Assembly: GCF_938028735.1 (NCBI RefSeq)
Contig: NZ_CALIMF010000014.1
Coordinates: 186,001-250,000, forward strand
DNA from: an uncultured Thermanaerothrix sp.
GTDB taxonomy: Bacteria; Chloroflexota; Anaerolineae; Anaerolineales; Anaerolineaceae
DNA: 64,000 bases
Direction of reading: 5' to 3'
The stretch's first letter is position 1, and every line of letters begins with the position of its first letter. Positions 35,431 to 44,956 of the stretch are shown here, one piece after another. The notes under the pieces were generated by a model, which saw nothing but the letters and a program-made list of their open reading frames with translations, searched no databases and was not told the DNA's origin. A program made the translations under genes and the position numbers.

Positions 35431-35480
35431 GTTCCAAACATCCACTTTGGCCTTTGTGCTAAGTTTCACCCGCACACAGT

Positions 35481-35509
35481 TTGACAGTTGATATCAGCGG
35501 GGGTATAAT
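35481..35509 (+). promoter_or_regulatory. Perfect-consensus sigma-70-type promoter
   Basis: TTGACA and TATAAT match the consensus fully with the optimal 17-bp spacing. It drives the S1 RNA-binding gene; transcription start is predicted near 35516. Confidence 0.9.
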
Positions 35510-35549
35510 CCCTGTTCGCTGACTGAGATTGCAAACGGGAGTGTGGCTT

Positions 35550-36449
35550 ATGGAAAATATGGTGGCCGTGGAAGCCAACAAGATAGAGATCAAACCTAAG
35601 ATGAAATTTACCGGCAGGGTTATGAAACTTAACCTGGCAGGGGCTGTGATTGATCTTGGAGTAGCAAAAGGTGTTTTGCATATCTCACAGATCCCATCCC
35701 CCACGCCGGGACAGCCTATTAAGCACATTAAAGAAGTGCTGCAAGAAGGACAAACACTGGATGTTTGGGTACGTCGGGTTAAGGGGGATCGCATTGAACT
35801 CACCATGAAGAAGCCTCTCGACCTCGAGTGGAAAGACATCAAACCTGAGATGGTCGTTAGGGGCAAAGTTGTCCGCATCGAGCCCTTTGGCGCCTTTGTG
35901 GATATTGGGGCTGAACGACCGGGGTTGATCCACATTAGCGAACTTTCTCATGGATATGTGAAAACCCCTACCGAGGTTGTTCAGGAAGGCGATGAAGTTG
36001 AGGTTAAGATCATTGAAGTCATTCGTAAAAAGAAGCAGATTAAACTCAGTCTAAAAGCCCTGCAACCCGAACCTGTTCAGGAAACACACCCCAAACCAGC
36101 GGAAGAAAAGAAGCGCACTCCCGTAGAAAAGAAAGAAGTCCAGGTTTACGATCAGACAGTCAGCAAAGAAAAAACGCGCGAAAAAGAGCGCGAGAAGCGG
36201 CGCAAGCGCACACGGAGCAAATCTGATGAAAGCACGCTCAATCTAGACGAGCTGATCAGTTCCATGGAGGAAGTCCAACCCTCTGAATCTGAACCCACAG
36301 CGATGGAACTGGCGCTCCGCGAGGCGATGGAACGGGCTAAGCAGCGTAAGGAAGAGTCTAAAGCGAAAAAAGCCAAAACGCTCTCAGCAGAACAAGAAGC
36401 CATTCTAAGCCGCACTCTCGAACATCGTTCTAACATTAGTCAATCGTAA
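35550..36449 (+). CDS. Two-S1-domain RNA-binding protein
   Basis: A 299-residue cytosolic protein with two S1 (OB-fold) domains at about 15-90 and 105-175. The second is the canonical one (VVRGKVVRIEPFGAFVDIG, ERPGLIHISELSHG). The rest is a highly charged Lys/Glu/Arg tail with predicted coiled coil. It resembles short S1-like proteins rather than full ribosomal protein S1. It may aid translation or RNA turnover; the consensus promoter suggests abundant expression. The ATG at 35550 follows GGGAG. A strong hairpin follows the stop. Confidence 0.85.
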   Translation: MENMVAVEANKIEIKPKMKFTGRVMKLNLAGAVIDLGVAKGVLHISQIPSPTPGQPIKHIKEVLQEGQTLDVWVRRVKGDRIELTMKKPLDLEWKDIKPEMVVRGKVVRIEPFGAFVDIGAERPGLIHISELSHGYVKTPTEVVQEGDEVEVKIIEVIRKKKQIKLSLKALQPEPVQETHPKPAEEKKRTPVEKKEVQVYDQTVSKEKTREKEREKRRKRTRSKSDESTLNLDELISSMEEVQPSESEPTAMELALREAMERAKQRKEESKAKKAKTLSAEQEAILSRTLEHRSNISQS

Positions 36450-36470
36450 GCAGAATATAGTGTCTATAAG

Positions 36471-36493
36471 GAGGCGGGATAATATCCCGCCTC
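36471..36493 (+). terminator. Hairpin terminator after the S1 gene
   Basis: GAGGCGGGAT-AAT-ATCCCGCCTC is a 10-bp perfect stem 22 bases after the stop; the following T-tract is weak. Confidence 0.7.
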
Positions 36494-36649
36494 TTCGCGT
36501 GTATTTTGGTCATCGCAAACAAAAAATCAGACGTTCGATTTGAGAATATGGTAAACTTGAAAACAATGAAGGCTTTAGATCGCCTATACAGGATCGTCTG
36601 GTCTCCCAAGCACATGACCACACCTAGACAAGAAGTCCTCGTCCACACA

Positions 36650-36680
36650 GAGGGAGGCGTCGGATCACCGACCCTCCCTC
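36650..36680 (+). promoter_or_regulatory. Strong hairpin in the pyrG leader region
   Basis: GAGGGAGG pairs with CCTCCCTC (8 bp). After one bulged C, GTCGG pairs with CCGAC (5 bp) around the loop ATCA. It ends 54 bases before the pyrG start and is followed by pyrimidines (TCTCTATG), not by a T-run. The 36450-36734 gap holds nothing else I can call apart from the preceding hairpin. Confidence 0.55.
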
Positions 36681-36734
36681 TCTCTATGCCAGCGATTCCC
36701 CAACAGTAATCTAGTTTGCAGGAGGTAGTAATCT

Positions 36735-38375
36735 GTGACGACTAAGTACATCTTTTTTACCGGAGGTGTGGTTTCCTCCGTAGGGAAAGGAGTGACCGCA
36801 GCCGCCATCGGACGCACCCTAAAAGAGCGCGGCTTCTCCGTGACTGCGCAAAAACTTGACCCCTATCTTAACGTTGATCCTGGCACCATGAGCCCCTACC
36901 AGCACGGAGAGGTTTACGTGCTGGACGATGGGGCAGAAACTGATTTGGACCTTGGCCATTATGAGCGTTTTATGGATGTTCGTCTTAATCGTGTTTGCAA
37001 CACGACCACTGGGCAAATTTACGCCGAAATCATTAGCAAGGAGCGACGAGGAGATTTCCTTGGTGGTACCATTCAAGTGATTCCTCACATTACCAACGAG
37101 ATCAAGCGCCGCATCACCCTGGTTGCCAAGACTACCAACGCTGAAATCGTGCTGGTCGAAGTTGGAGGAACTGTCGGCGATATCGAAAGCCAACCTTTTT
37201 TAGAGTCTTTACGTCAGTTAAGGCGGGAATTGGGGCGTGAAAATACCATGTACATTCACGTGACCTGGCTGCCCTACATTGGCGCTACTGGCGAGCTCAA
37301 GACCAAACCCACTCAGCATTCGGTCAGCGAACTTCGCTCCATCGGCATTAATCCTGACATGATCATCGCTCGTTCTGACTACCCAGTAGATCGTAGCCTT
37401 CTGGACAAAATCTCCCTTTACTGCGACGTGGATCGTCGTGCTGTCGTCCCCATGACCACAACCCCCATTTTATATGAAGTCCCACTGTTGCTGGAAGAGG
37501 CAGGAGTGGCGGACTTTATTTTGGAGCGGCTGGGTTTAGAAACCCGTCACCAACCCGATTGGAATCTTTGGCGGCGATTGGTTGCGCAGGTTCGCCGCGA
37601 AAAGCCCAAGGTAAAGATTGCATTGGTTGGCAAATACGTTGAATTGCACGATGCCTATATGAGCGTGCGTGAGGCACTAAAACATGCAGCTCTTCACCTA
37701 GGCGTAGAGGTCGAGATCTTATGGGTTCACGCCACGGATTTGGAACGCGGGCGAGCCTTGGAAATGCTCGAAGAGGCCCACGGCATTTTGGTACCAGGGG
37801 GCTTTGGCTCACGCGGAATTGAGGGCAAAATCCTGGCAGCTCGCTATGCGCGCACTTACAAAGTCCCCTATCTTGGCTTGTGCCTGGGAATGCAAATGAT
37901 GGTTGTGGAATTTGCCCGCCATATCTTTAACGATGAACGGGCAAATTCAACTGAATTTGACCGAACCACTCCCTACCCAGTGATTGATTTGCTCCCTGAG
38001 CAGCAACAAATAACTGAGCTGGGCGGTACGATGCGGCTAGGACTGTACCCCTGCCAGCTCAAGCCTGGCACCAAGGCAGCTCAAGCCTACCAGGAAAACC
38101 TAGTTCAGGAGCGCCACCGCCACCGTTTTGAATTTAACAACACCTACCGTCAAGTGTTTGAGGAAGCCGGGATGGTATTCTCTGGGCTTTCCCCAGATGG
38201 ACGTCTTGTAGAAATTGCTGAATTGGCGGATCATCCCTTTATGCTAGGCACCCAGTTTCACCCCGAATTCCTCTCACGTCCTACGCGACCTCACCCGCTC
38301 TTCAAAGCCTTTGTAAGAGCTGCCTGTGAGTTCGCCGGGGTATCTGTTCAGCCTTTCGAAATGGAAACTGTCTAA
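36735..38375 (+). CDS. pyrG: CTP synthase
   Basis: Makes CTP from UTP with glutamine or ammonia, the last step of pyrimidine nucleotide synthesis. The 546 residues comprise the synthetase domain, starting with [20 protein letters not shown], and a glutamine amidotransferase domain. The latter has the oxyanion loop [10 protein letters not shown], the nucleophile Cys383 in GLCLGMQ, and the C-terminal His-Pro-Glu in QFHPEF. The start is GTG 36735 preceded by GCAGGAGG. CTP supply may be controlled at the leader hairpin upstream. Confidence 0.95.
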   Translation: MTTKYIFFTGGVVSSVGKGVTAAAIGRTLKERGFSVTAQKLDPYLNVDPGTMSPYQHGEVYVLDDGAETDLDLGHYERFMDVRLNRVCNTTTGQIYAEIISKERRGDFLGGTIQVIPHITNEIKRRITLVAKTTNAEIVLVEVGGTVGDIESQPFLESLRQLRRELGRENTMYIHVTWLPYIGATGELKTKPTQHSVSELRSIGINPDMIIARSDYPVDRSLLDKISLYCDVDRRAVVPMTTTPILYEVPLLLEEAGVADFILERLGLETRHQPDWNLWRRLVAQVRREKPKVKIALVGKYVELHDAYMSVREALKHAALHLGVEVEILWVHATDLERGRALEMLEEAHGILVPGGFGSRGIEGKILAARYARTYKVPYLGLCLGMQMMVVEFARHIFNDERANSTEFDRTTPYPVIDLLPEQQQITELGGTMRLGLYPCQLKPGTKAAQAYQENLVQERHRHRFEFNNTYRQVFEEAGMVFSGLSPDGRLVEIAELADHPFMLGTQFHPEFLSRPTRPHPLFKAFVRAACEFAGVSVQPFEMETV

Positions 38376-38379
38376 ACTC

Positions 38380-38393
38380 GTGATAAATATCAC
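38380..38393. promoter_or_regulatory. GTGA-N6-TCAC operator upstream of eno
   Basis: GTGATAAATATCAC is a perfect inverted repeat with a two-base centre and the half-site spacing of CRP/FNR-family or Rex-type sites. Its centre lies about 42 bp before the predicted eno transcription start, the class II activator position. Confidence 0.5.
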
Positions 38394-38416
38394 AACATTA
38401 CCCAGGACATTTGGAG

Positions 38417-38422
38417 TATACT
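38417..38422 (+). promoter_or_regulatory. -10 box of the eno promoter
   Basis: TATACT with a poor -35 (AACATT at 17 bp). A weak -35 next to an operator fits an activator-dependent promoter. Confidence 0.5.
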
Positions 38423-38424
38423 AG

Positions 38425-39786
<1,362 letters not shown>

Positions 39787-39811
39787 TCTTTAATGTTCAT
39801 CTTTGATCACT

Positions 39812-39849
39812 ACCGCTCTGGCTATCCACAGACCAGAGCGGTCTTTTTT
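39812..39849 (+). terminator. Rho-independent terminator of eno
   Basis: ACCGCTCTGG and CCAGAGCGGT form a 10-bp stem followed by C and six T residues. Confidence 0.9.
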
Positions 39850-39926
39850 AGAAAGACTCTCTCCACGACCTATTAGGTTTCTAAGTGTTTCTAGGTTAAA
39901 ACCCAAATTGCGGAGAACCTTGCTAA

Positions 39927-40562
39927 TTATGGCAAATCCAAGTAACCCGAATAATTTGCCTGATAAGCCTCCCACATTTTTGCGGCTATAACTTCGGGAG
40001 CAACCGCATTAGAAGGCATCTTGAAAGGCACCTTCTTCCATAAGGGGGTATTAACTGCTGCAGGTCTCACCACCACAACGCTTCGCTTTAATTCTTTACG
40101 CGTTACATCTGCAAATGCCTCTAAGCCGGCTTTGGCTGCGGCGTAAGCGGAAAGCCCAGGCAAACGAATTCGCTCATTAACAGCCCCCAGGAAGTAAATG
40201 GAGGCTTCGGGATTAAGTAGCTCAACGCTACAATGCAGGGCCCAATAAGCACCGCTCAGATTAGCGCTAAGAATTCGCTGCCACTGTTCAAAATCCATCT
40301 TGGTCACCGGTGCAACCATAATGTCACCAGCCGCATAAACCCACCAATCAACTTGGAAACCTTCTTGGATCATTTGTGCTGTGATAGATTGCAATGAGCC
40401 TGGATAGCTGAAATCTGCCTCGTAAACATGAGGGGTAAATGATGTAAGGCTTTCCGTTTTACGGGCCACGGCAATAACTTGCCAATCTTTGGTGGTCAGT
40501 AGTTTTACCAGCGCCAAACCTATCCCACCGCTTGCTCCCCAAATCAATGCTGTTTTTGCCAT
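39927..40562 (-). CDS. Short-chain dehydrogenase/reductase
   Basis: A 211-residue classical SDR-type NAD(P)-dependent oxidoreductase. The Rossmann nucleotide loop WGASGGIG is at 8-15. An AR-K segment after beta 2 suggests NADP. The VYAAGD motif (NAG-like) follows, and the catalytic Tyr/Lys occurs in YAAAK. It is shorter than typical SDRs because the C-terminal substrate lid is small. It is the last gene of a four-gene minus-strand operon, 14 bases after the peroxiredoxin-like gene. Substrate is unknown; reduction of aldehydes or ketones released by the neighbouring hydrolases is one guess. Confidence 0.82.
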   Translation of the reverse strand: MAKTALIWGASGGIGLALVKLLTTKDWQVIAVARKTESLTSFTPHVYEADFSYPGSLQSITAQMIQEGFQVDWWVYAAGDIMVAPVTKMDFEQWQRILSANLSGAYWALHCSVELLNPEASIYFLGAVNERIRLPGLSAYAAAKAGLEAFADVTRKELKRSVVVVRPAAVNTPLWKKVPFKMPSNAVAPEVIAAKMWEAYQANYSGYLDLP

Positions 40563-40576
40563 GATATCAAATCTCC

Positions 40577-41044
40577 CTATTCATCAAGCGAATCTAGAGC
40601 GGCTAAAATCTGATCATTGGTTGGAATATCGGCCATAGTCTTGGCATAATGCACATACCGTATTTTGCCCTCTTTATCCACTACGAATACCGCAGGCATG
40701 CGCCCCAACTTGAGCAAGTTAACTTCTTGCTGGTAGCGCTGACTCACCCCAGAACCCACATCAGAAAGACCAACGAACGGCATTGCTTGCTCCTCCCAGA
40801 AACGCTTAAAAGCGCGCGGTCCATCTGGGCCAATGATAAGAACAGCCACATTTCGTTTTGCAAACGCTTCATAATCCCGACGCAACTGCGCCATATGCTT
40901 CACACAATACGGTCAGGCAAACCCACGGTTGAAGACAAGGACCACGGGTTGCCCACGTAAGTCTGATAACCTGACTGAATTACCTTGTGTATCCTTTAGC
41001 TCAAAATCAGGAGCCTCGTCTCCCACATTCAAACGTCTGCTCAT
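40577..41044 (-). CDS. Peroxiredoxin-like (AhpC/TSA) protein, predicted selenoprotein with UxxC
   Basis: A thioredoxin-fold peroxiredoxin/redoxin of 155 residues if the in-frame TGA at 40913-40915 is read as selenocysteine. The part before it (residues 1-43, VGDEAPDFELKDTQGNSV and LRGQPVVLVFNRGFA) is the classic AhpC/TSA N-terminus. The part after it (PYCVKHMAQLRRDYEAF and MPAVFVVDKEGKIRYVH) continues the same fold in the same frame. The TGA falls at codon 44, exactly where homologues have the first Cys of the redox CxxC, giving U44-P-Y-C47. A hairpin with AGTT loop starts 21 bases after the TGA. The ATG overlaps the upstream hydrolase stop (ATGA) after GGAGGTG. Alternatives are a sequencing error or a Cys-to-stop mutation. 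Confidence 0.82.
40879..40892 (-). promoter_or_regulatory. Candidate bacterial SECIS hairpin
   Basis: Downstream of the TGA, GGCGC-AGTT-GCGTC forms a 5-bp stem (one G-T pair) with a four-base loop at +26 to +29. G is at the second loop position. Distance and loop G fit known bacterial SECIS elements. The flanking CATA/TATG could extend it through an internal loop. Confidence 0.5.
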
Positions 41045-42039
41045 CCTTGCACCTCCACGGGTTCCTTGCCATGATCAAGACTCATCACAAAGGTTAAGAC
41101 AGTATGTAGAAAAGCCTCAGGACATTCCTCTTGCGGCACATGTCCACATTCTGGAATAATGGATAAACGTGCATTAGGCAGCTCCCGAGCCAGTCGAACG
41201 CTCTCCTCAGTGGGTACAATGCGATCATCATCACCACTAATAACCAAAACGGGTTGCCTAACCTCCCCCAATTTCTGGCTGAGGGTTGAGGCACGACTGG
41301 CTTTCGTCAGTTCCCATAGGGCACGATCCCAATTTCTTACCTGAAGGGGACGGCGATAACCTGCAACAATATCATCCGTGATTTTGCTTGGATCGTGCCA
41401 AGCTGAGCGCAGGAACGCCACACCTTGTTCACCCGCCAATGATCGAACCATTAACGGGCCCAGTCGGTTCATCTGAGGAGTATTCAAAAACGGTTGTATC
41501 CAAACCGGCGCACCACCGCCATTGTAAATCGCCGCATCCACCAAAACCAGAGCCTGTACCCGTTCGGGATATTTCAGCGCAGTGTATAACGCGACTGTCC
41601 CCCCGGCGGAATTGCCGATCAAAATGGCTTGAGGGGTTCTAATGGCATCCATGAGTGCGATCACCAGGTCGGCTTGAAAATCCAATGTATAAGGGTTCGG
41701 CCCCTCCCATTCTTCAGGCATAGGTCGTTCGGTCAACCCAAACCCCGGGCGATCAAACGCAATTGCCGTCCCGTGCGCTCCTAACGGCTTCAACACCTCG
41801 CGCCATGAAAACGTGCTGGCCCCAAAGCCATGCAACAAGATCATCACTGGCTGACCCTCACCGTAACGCTGATAGTGGACTTTTAATCCGCCCAATTCGA
41901 TAAACTGACTATCTGGCCAGGCCAGGCTTTCCTCATCCACTCCTTCTAGCAAGGGCGGAATGGGGATGACAAGTGGGCCAACCGCCACTAGCACCACCAG
42001 CCCGATTAAGACCACTCCAAGAATTCTTAATGCTTTCAC
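41041..42039 (-). CDS. Alpha/beta hydrolase, membrane-anchored
   Basis: A 332-residue alpha/beta-fold hydrolase with an N-terminal hydrophobic anchor (5-27). The oxyanion segment LLHGFGAS is near 69. The nucleophile elbow GNSAGG follows near 143, with Ser as nucleophile. The acid lies in VISGDDDRIVP, and the catalytic His in PECGHVPQEE. It looks like the epoxide hydrolase/haloalkane dehalogenase/esterase group; the substrate is not identifiable. Its start overlaps the previous hydrolase gene, and its stop overlaps the peroxiredoxin-like gene, so all are translated together. Confidence 0.85.
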   Translation of the reverse strand: MKALRILGVVLIGLVVLVAVGPLVIPIPPLLEGVDEESLAWPDSQFIELGGLKVHYQRYGEGQPVMILLHGFGASTFSWREVLKPLGAHGTAIAFDRPGFGLTERPMPEEWEGPNPYTLDFQADLVIALMDAIRTPQAILIGNSAGGTVALYTALKYPERVQALVLVDAAIYNGGGAPVWIQPFLNTPQMNRLGPLMVRSLAGEQGVAFLRSAWHDPSKITDDIVAGYRRPLQVRNWDRALWELTKASRASTLSQKLGEVRQPVLVISGDDDRIVPTEESVRLARELPNARLSIIPECGHVPQEECPEAFLHTVLTFVMSLDHGKEPVEVQG

Positions 42040-42788
42040 GGTACCTCTTCCTTTCCTATCGCTTCCAAGAAACCAGCCACGGCTTCAATCACTTGTTGCT
42101 GTTGGGCTTCGCGAGGAATCCTCGCCAGACCATCTCCCGCCTGGTCTCCGTACCATCCAAACCCTGCATGATTGCCGCCCTCAATAACTACCCATTGAGT
42201 GGTTTCAGGAAGTAGAGAACGGGAAGCGGCCATCTTTTGCGGTGTAGACAGCCCATCTTCGGAAGCCGCGATTGATAATACCGGAACAGCAACCAAACGC
42301 AATGAACGGTTACTCGCTGGATAGGCTGCCATTAAGATCAGTCCCTGGACTTCTTGTGGATGCTCATAAACAAAAGCAGCGGCCATCGCACCACCCAAGG
42401 AATGTCCACCAATTACCCAAGTCGCAATGTGGGGATAGGCAGCTATAACCTTCTGGGCCGCCTCTGGTGATAGCACCGCCAAGTTGAGGGGCATTGGCAC
42501 AATAACCGTTAGGTAACCTTGGCCGGCAATAGCATGTGCCATTGGCGCGTAACTGCGATAATCTACCCGACCACCTGGATACCAAATTAAGCCCAGACGA
42601 GGCTCTCGAGCACGAGGGACAAAAACCAACCACTGACCCTGCTGCACCTCGACCATTGCATCTGATTGAAGTGCTTCCTGTGCTTCTGGCATTGGACCCA
42701 GAGGCGTAAGTGCCCAAATTAGAAAGATCCCTATCCCGATAGCTCCAACAAAAAGTAATCCTAAAAGGATTCGTAATTTAGTTTTCAT
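42036..42788 (-). CDS. Alpha/beta hydrolase, membrane-anchored
   Basis: A 250-residue alpha/beta hydrolase, first gene of the selenoprotein operon. A signal anchor covers 7-28. The beta-strand YPGGRVDYRSYA lies near the oxyanion position. The nucleophile elbow is GGHSLGGAMA near 148, and the likely catalytic His is in GGNHAGFGWYG. It resembles the dienelactone-hydrolase-like/PF12695 group of secreted or membrane-bound hydrolases. It starts after a consensus-like promoter and overlaps the next hydrolase gene by four bases. Confidence 0.82.
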   Translation of the reverse strand: MKTKLRILLGLLFVGAIGIGIFLIWALTPLGPMPEAQEALQSDAMVEVQQGQWLVFVPRAREPRLGLIWYPGGRVDYRSYAPMAHAIAGQGYLTVIVPMPLNLAVLSPEAAQKVIAAYPHIATWVIGGHSLGGAMAAAFVYEHPQEVQGLILMAAYPASNRSLRLVAVPVLSIAASEDGLSTPQKMAASRSLLPETTQWVVIEGGNHAGFGWYGDQAGDGLARIPREAQQQQVIEAVAGFLEAIGKEEVP

Positions 42789-42812
42789 TTTTAGATCTCT
42801 CTGCCAAGATCG

Positions 42813-42841
42813 ATTTTAAAACCACCCCCTTCCCCTCGCAA
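42813..42841 (-). promoter_or_regulatory. Promoter of the hydrolase-selenoprotein-SDR operon
   Basis: TTGCGA (42836-42841) and TAAAAT (42813-42818) are separated by 17 bp on the minus strand. Transcription would begin about 18 bases before the first ATG. Confidence 0.6.
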
Positions 42842-42878
42842 GCGTTCGGCTCCACAAAAGGGTGTACATATAGAGTGG

Positions 42879-43583
42879 CTATTTCAGCAATAAACGCACA
42901 CACTGCCAGATGGCGTCAAACATCTGTTGTGTCAAACGCCCTGTCTGCGTGTTCTGACGGCTTGGATGATAAGAAGCCAACACCCAAGGACGGTCTGCGT
43001 CGGCAGGCATAAATGCGCCATGGCTAAAGGGCAACTCGACTTCCGGGTAACCCGAGGCACGAAGCACGCGTAATACCCCGTTGAGTGCAATCTGCCCCAG
43101 AGCCACAATGCCTTCCAGATTATCTAAATGGTGATATTCCCACATAAGGAAAGGTAGGCAGTTCTGGATTTCCTCCCGCGTAGGACGATTTTGAGGCGGG
43201 GCACAGCGACAGACAGCAGAAATGTAAATATCGCTAAGCGCTAACCCATCATTGCGTCGTACAGACCTAGGCTGATTGGCAAACCCGGCCCGATAGAGAG
43301 CCGCGTACAAAAAATCCCCCGAACTGTCACCGGAAAACATGCGTCCGGTCCGATTGGCGCCATGGGCGCCAGGAGCCAGCCCAACCACCCAAACCCTTGC
43401 GCGGCGGTCTCCAAAACCAGGAACTGGACGTCCCCAATACTCCCAATCTCGATAGGCCTTGCGTTTTTCCATGGCTACCCGCTCCCGCCAGGCCACCAGG
43501 CGTTCACAGCGCCGACATTGGGTCAGGATTGCCTCGAAGGTATCCCAATCTTGAGTCTGGCTAATATCGAAGGTACTATTCAT
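42879..43583 (-). CDS. Uracil-DNA glycosylase family 5 (UdgB-like)
   Basis: Removes uracil and other deaminated bases from DNA; family 5 enzymes are typical of thermophiles and actinobacteria. The 234-residue protein carries the signature GLAPGAHGANRTGRMFSGD. The C-terminal catalytic loop around ASYHPSRQNTQTGRL and the Cys residues CRRC near 25-28 plus later ones could hold the 4Fe-4S cluster. The start at 43583 is chosen because AAAGGAG lies upstream; the frame stays open to 43703 but crosses the divergent promoter at 43621. Confidence 0.88.
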   Translation of the reverse strand: MNSTFDISQTQDWDTFEAILTQCRRCERLVAWRERVAMEKRKAYRDWEYWGRPVPGFGDRRARVWVVGLAPGAHGANRTGRMFSGDSSGDFLYAALYRAGFANQPRSVRRNDGLALSDIYISAVCRCAPPQNRPTREEIQNCLPFLMWEYHHLDNLEGIVALGQIALNGVLRVLRASGYPEVELPFSHGAFMPADADRPWVLASYHPSRQNTQTGRLTQQMFDAIWQCVRLLLK

Positions 43584-43620
43584 CAACCATGACGCTCCTT
43601 TGAACTTCAAAAAATAACCC

Positions 43621-43648
43621 TTGTGTTTTTGGATAAGTGCGATATACT
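43621..43648 (+). promoter_or_regulatory. Promoter of the ATP-grasp ligase gene
   Basis: TTGTGT and TATACT are spaced 16 bp. The start is predicted near 43655, upstream of ATG 43690. Confidence 0.6.
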
Positions 43649-43689
43649 CCGCACGCGTAACAATTTTATTTTTTGAGAGAGGGAAGATC

Positions 43690-44892
43690 ATGACAACCAT
43701 CAAGCATTATAACCAGGAAAGTGTGGAAGACGATAAACCTCCTGATATTCGTCCGCGCCCAGCACGCCCGTGGCGCGTAGCGGTGATCGCCAATATCAAG
43801 GGGGAAACGCCGATACCCGAGGATGCGCCACCCGATGCCGGCGCGGAGTTTGACAGCCCAAGAACGATCCAGGCCATTCGAGAGGCCATTGAATCTGACG
43901 GACATACCACCATATTTTTGCAAGCCGATAGCAACTTACCTCAAGCCCTTCGTGATTACTGTCCCGATATTTGCTTTAATATCGCCGAAGGGCTCGGTGG
44001 GGATGGGCGTGAAGCCCAAGTGCCAGCCCTCCTTGAGATGCTCAAAATCCCCTACACAGCCTCACGCGTGGTAGCCAGCGCTATTTCGCTCGAAAAAACA
44101 CTGACAAAACGGATCTGGCGCGATCACCATCTACCTACCGCAGCGTTTCAGGAATTCGAGACCCCCGAGGATCCAATCTCGCCCGACTTGCACTACCCCC
44201 TCTTTGTCAAGCCAGTTCGTGAAGGCACGGGGATGGGTACAGACGAGAACTCTGTGGTCTTTGATGAGATCCAACTCCGTCAGCGCGTCAAATGGATTAT
44301 CGAAACCTATCATCAGCCCGCTTTGGTAGAGACCTACCTCTCAGGGCGCGAATTTACTGTAGCCGTAATGGGTGATCCTCAGGCTCGCCAGTACAGTCGC
44401 CATCCGGAATGGTATGCAGAAGACGGTTTTCACCGCTTCCCAATCATGGAGATTTACCACAACACATCGGTTACGCCGGGTATTTACAGTCATGAAGCCA
44501 AGCAACGCTATCCGGGTGAGAAAGGCGCTCCCCTCTACCTTTGCCCCGCTACAGTTGATGAGACTTTAGCTACTCAGCTAAATAACCTGGCTATCCGCGC
44601 TCATCAAACCCTTGGAGCGTTGGACATCTCGCGGGTGGATATCCGCTTGGGTGCCGATGGTAAGCCTTACCTGATGGAAATCAACACCCTCCCGGGCCTT
44701 TCGCCTGGCTATAGCGATCTATGCATGATCGCCGAAGCCGATGGGATCACTTACCGCGACTTAATCCTAGAAATTCTTTATTTGGGAGCCGCGCGGTTCG
44801 GATTGCTAAGCACCCAGCCTTCGCGCCAGATCCGCATCCGACAGCGGGCTTCTATCCACCTCACAGGCACTACAACTAGCCTGATCAAATAA
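43690..44892 (+). CDS. D-Ala-D-Ala ligase-like ATP-grasp enzyme
   Basis: A 400-residue ATP-grasp ligase of the Ddl superfamily. The N-terminal substrate domain has FNIAEGLGGDGREAQVPALL and PYTAS. The ATP-grasp core has FVKPVREGTGMGT and VETYLSGREFTVAVMG, and the Mg/catalytic segment is MEINTLPGLSPG. The omega loop differs from true Ddl (HEAKQRYPGEKGAP instead of a Y-x-x-K-Y motif). GTGMG replaces the usual GSSxG. It therefore belongs to a Ddl-related group of uncertain substrate. A charged 40-residue N-terminal extension and a basic C-terminal tail are present. AGGGAAG precedes the ATG. Confidence 0.82.
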   Translation: MTTIKHYNQESVEDDKPPDIRPRPARPWRVAVIANIKGETPIPEDAPPDAGAEFDSPRTIQAIREAIESDGHTTIFLQADSNLPQALRDYCPDICFNIAEGLGGDGREAQVPALLEMLKIPYTASRVVASAISLEKTLTKRIWRDHHLPTAAFQEFETPEDPISPDLHYPLFVKPVREGTGMGTDENSVVFDEIQLRQRVKWIIETYHQPALVETYLSGREFTVAVMGDPQARQYSRHPEWYAEDGFHRFPIMEIYHNTSVTPGIYSHEAKQRYPGEKGAPLYLCPATVDETLATQLNNLAIRAHQTLGALDISRVDIRLGADGKPYLMEINTLPGLSPGYSDLCMIAEADGITYRDLILEILYLGAARFGLLSTQPSRQIRIRQRASIHLTGTTTSLIK

Positions 44893-44918
44893 AGTTGCTA
44901 CTCTCTAATCCACCAACA

Positions 44919-44950
44919 ACCAAGGTGCGATGAGTGAATCGCACCTTGGT
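44919..44950. terminator. Bidirectional terminator
   Basis: ACCAAGGTGCGAT and ATCGCACCTTGGT form a 13-bp perfect stem with a six-base loop between the convergent ligase and PAP2 genes. Confidence 0.85.
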
Positions 44951-44956
44951 TCATTG

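Noticed and set aside
36506-36709. 67-codon open frame between the S1 gene and pyrG
   Set aside because: No ribosome-binding site, no recognisable protein, and it runs through the leader hairpin.
40913-40915. TGA in the peroxiredoxin-like gene taken as a nonsense mutation
   Set aside because: Position, flanking coding, retained second Cys and downstream hairpin favour selenocysteine; the alternative remains open until sel genes are found.
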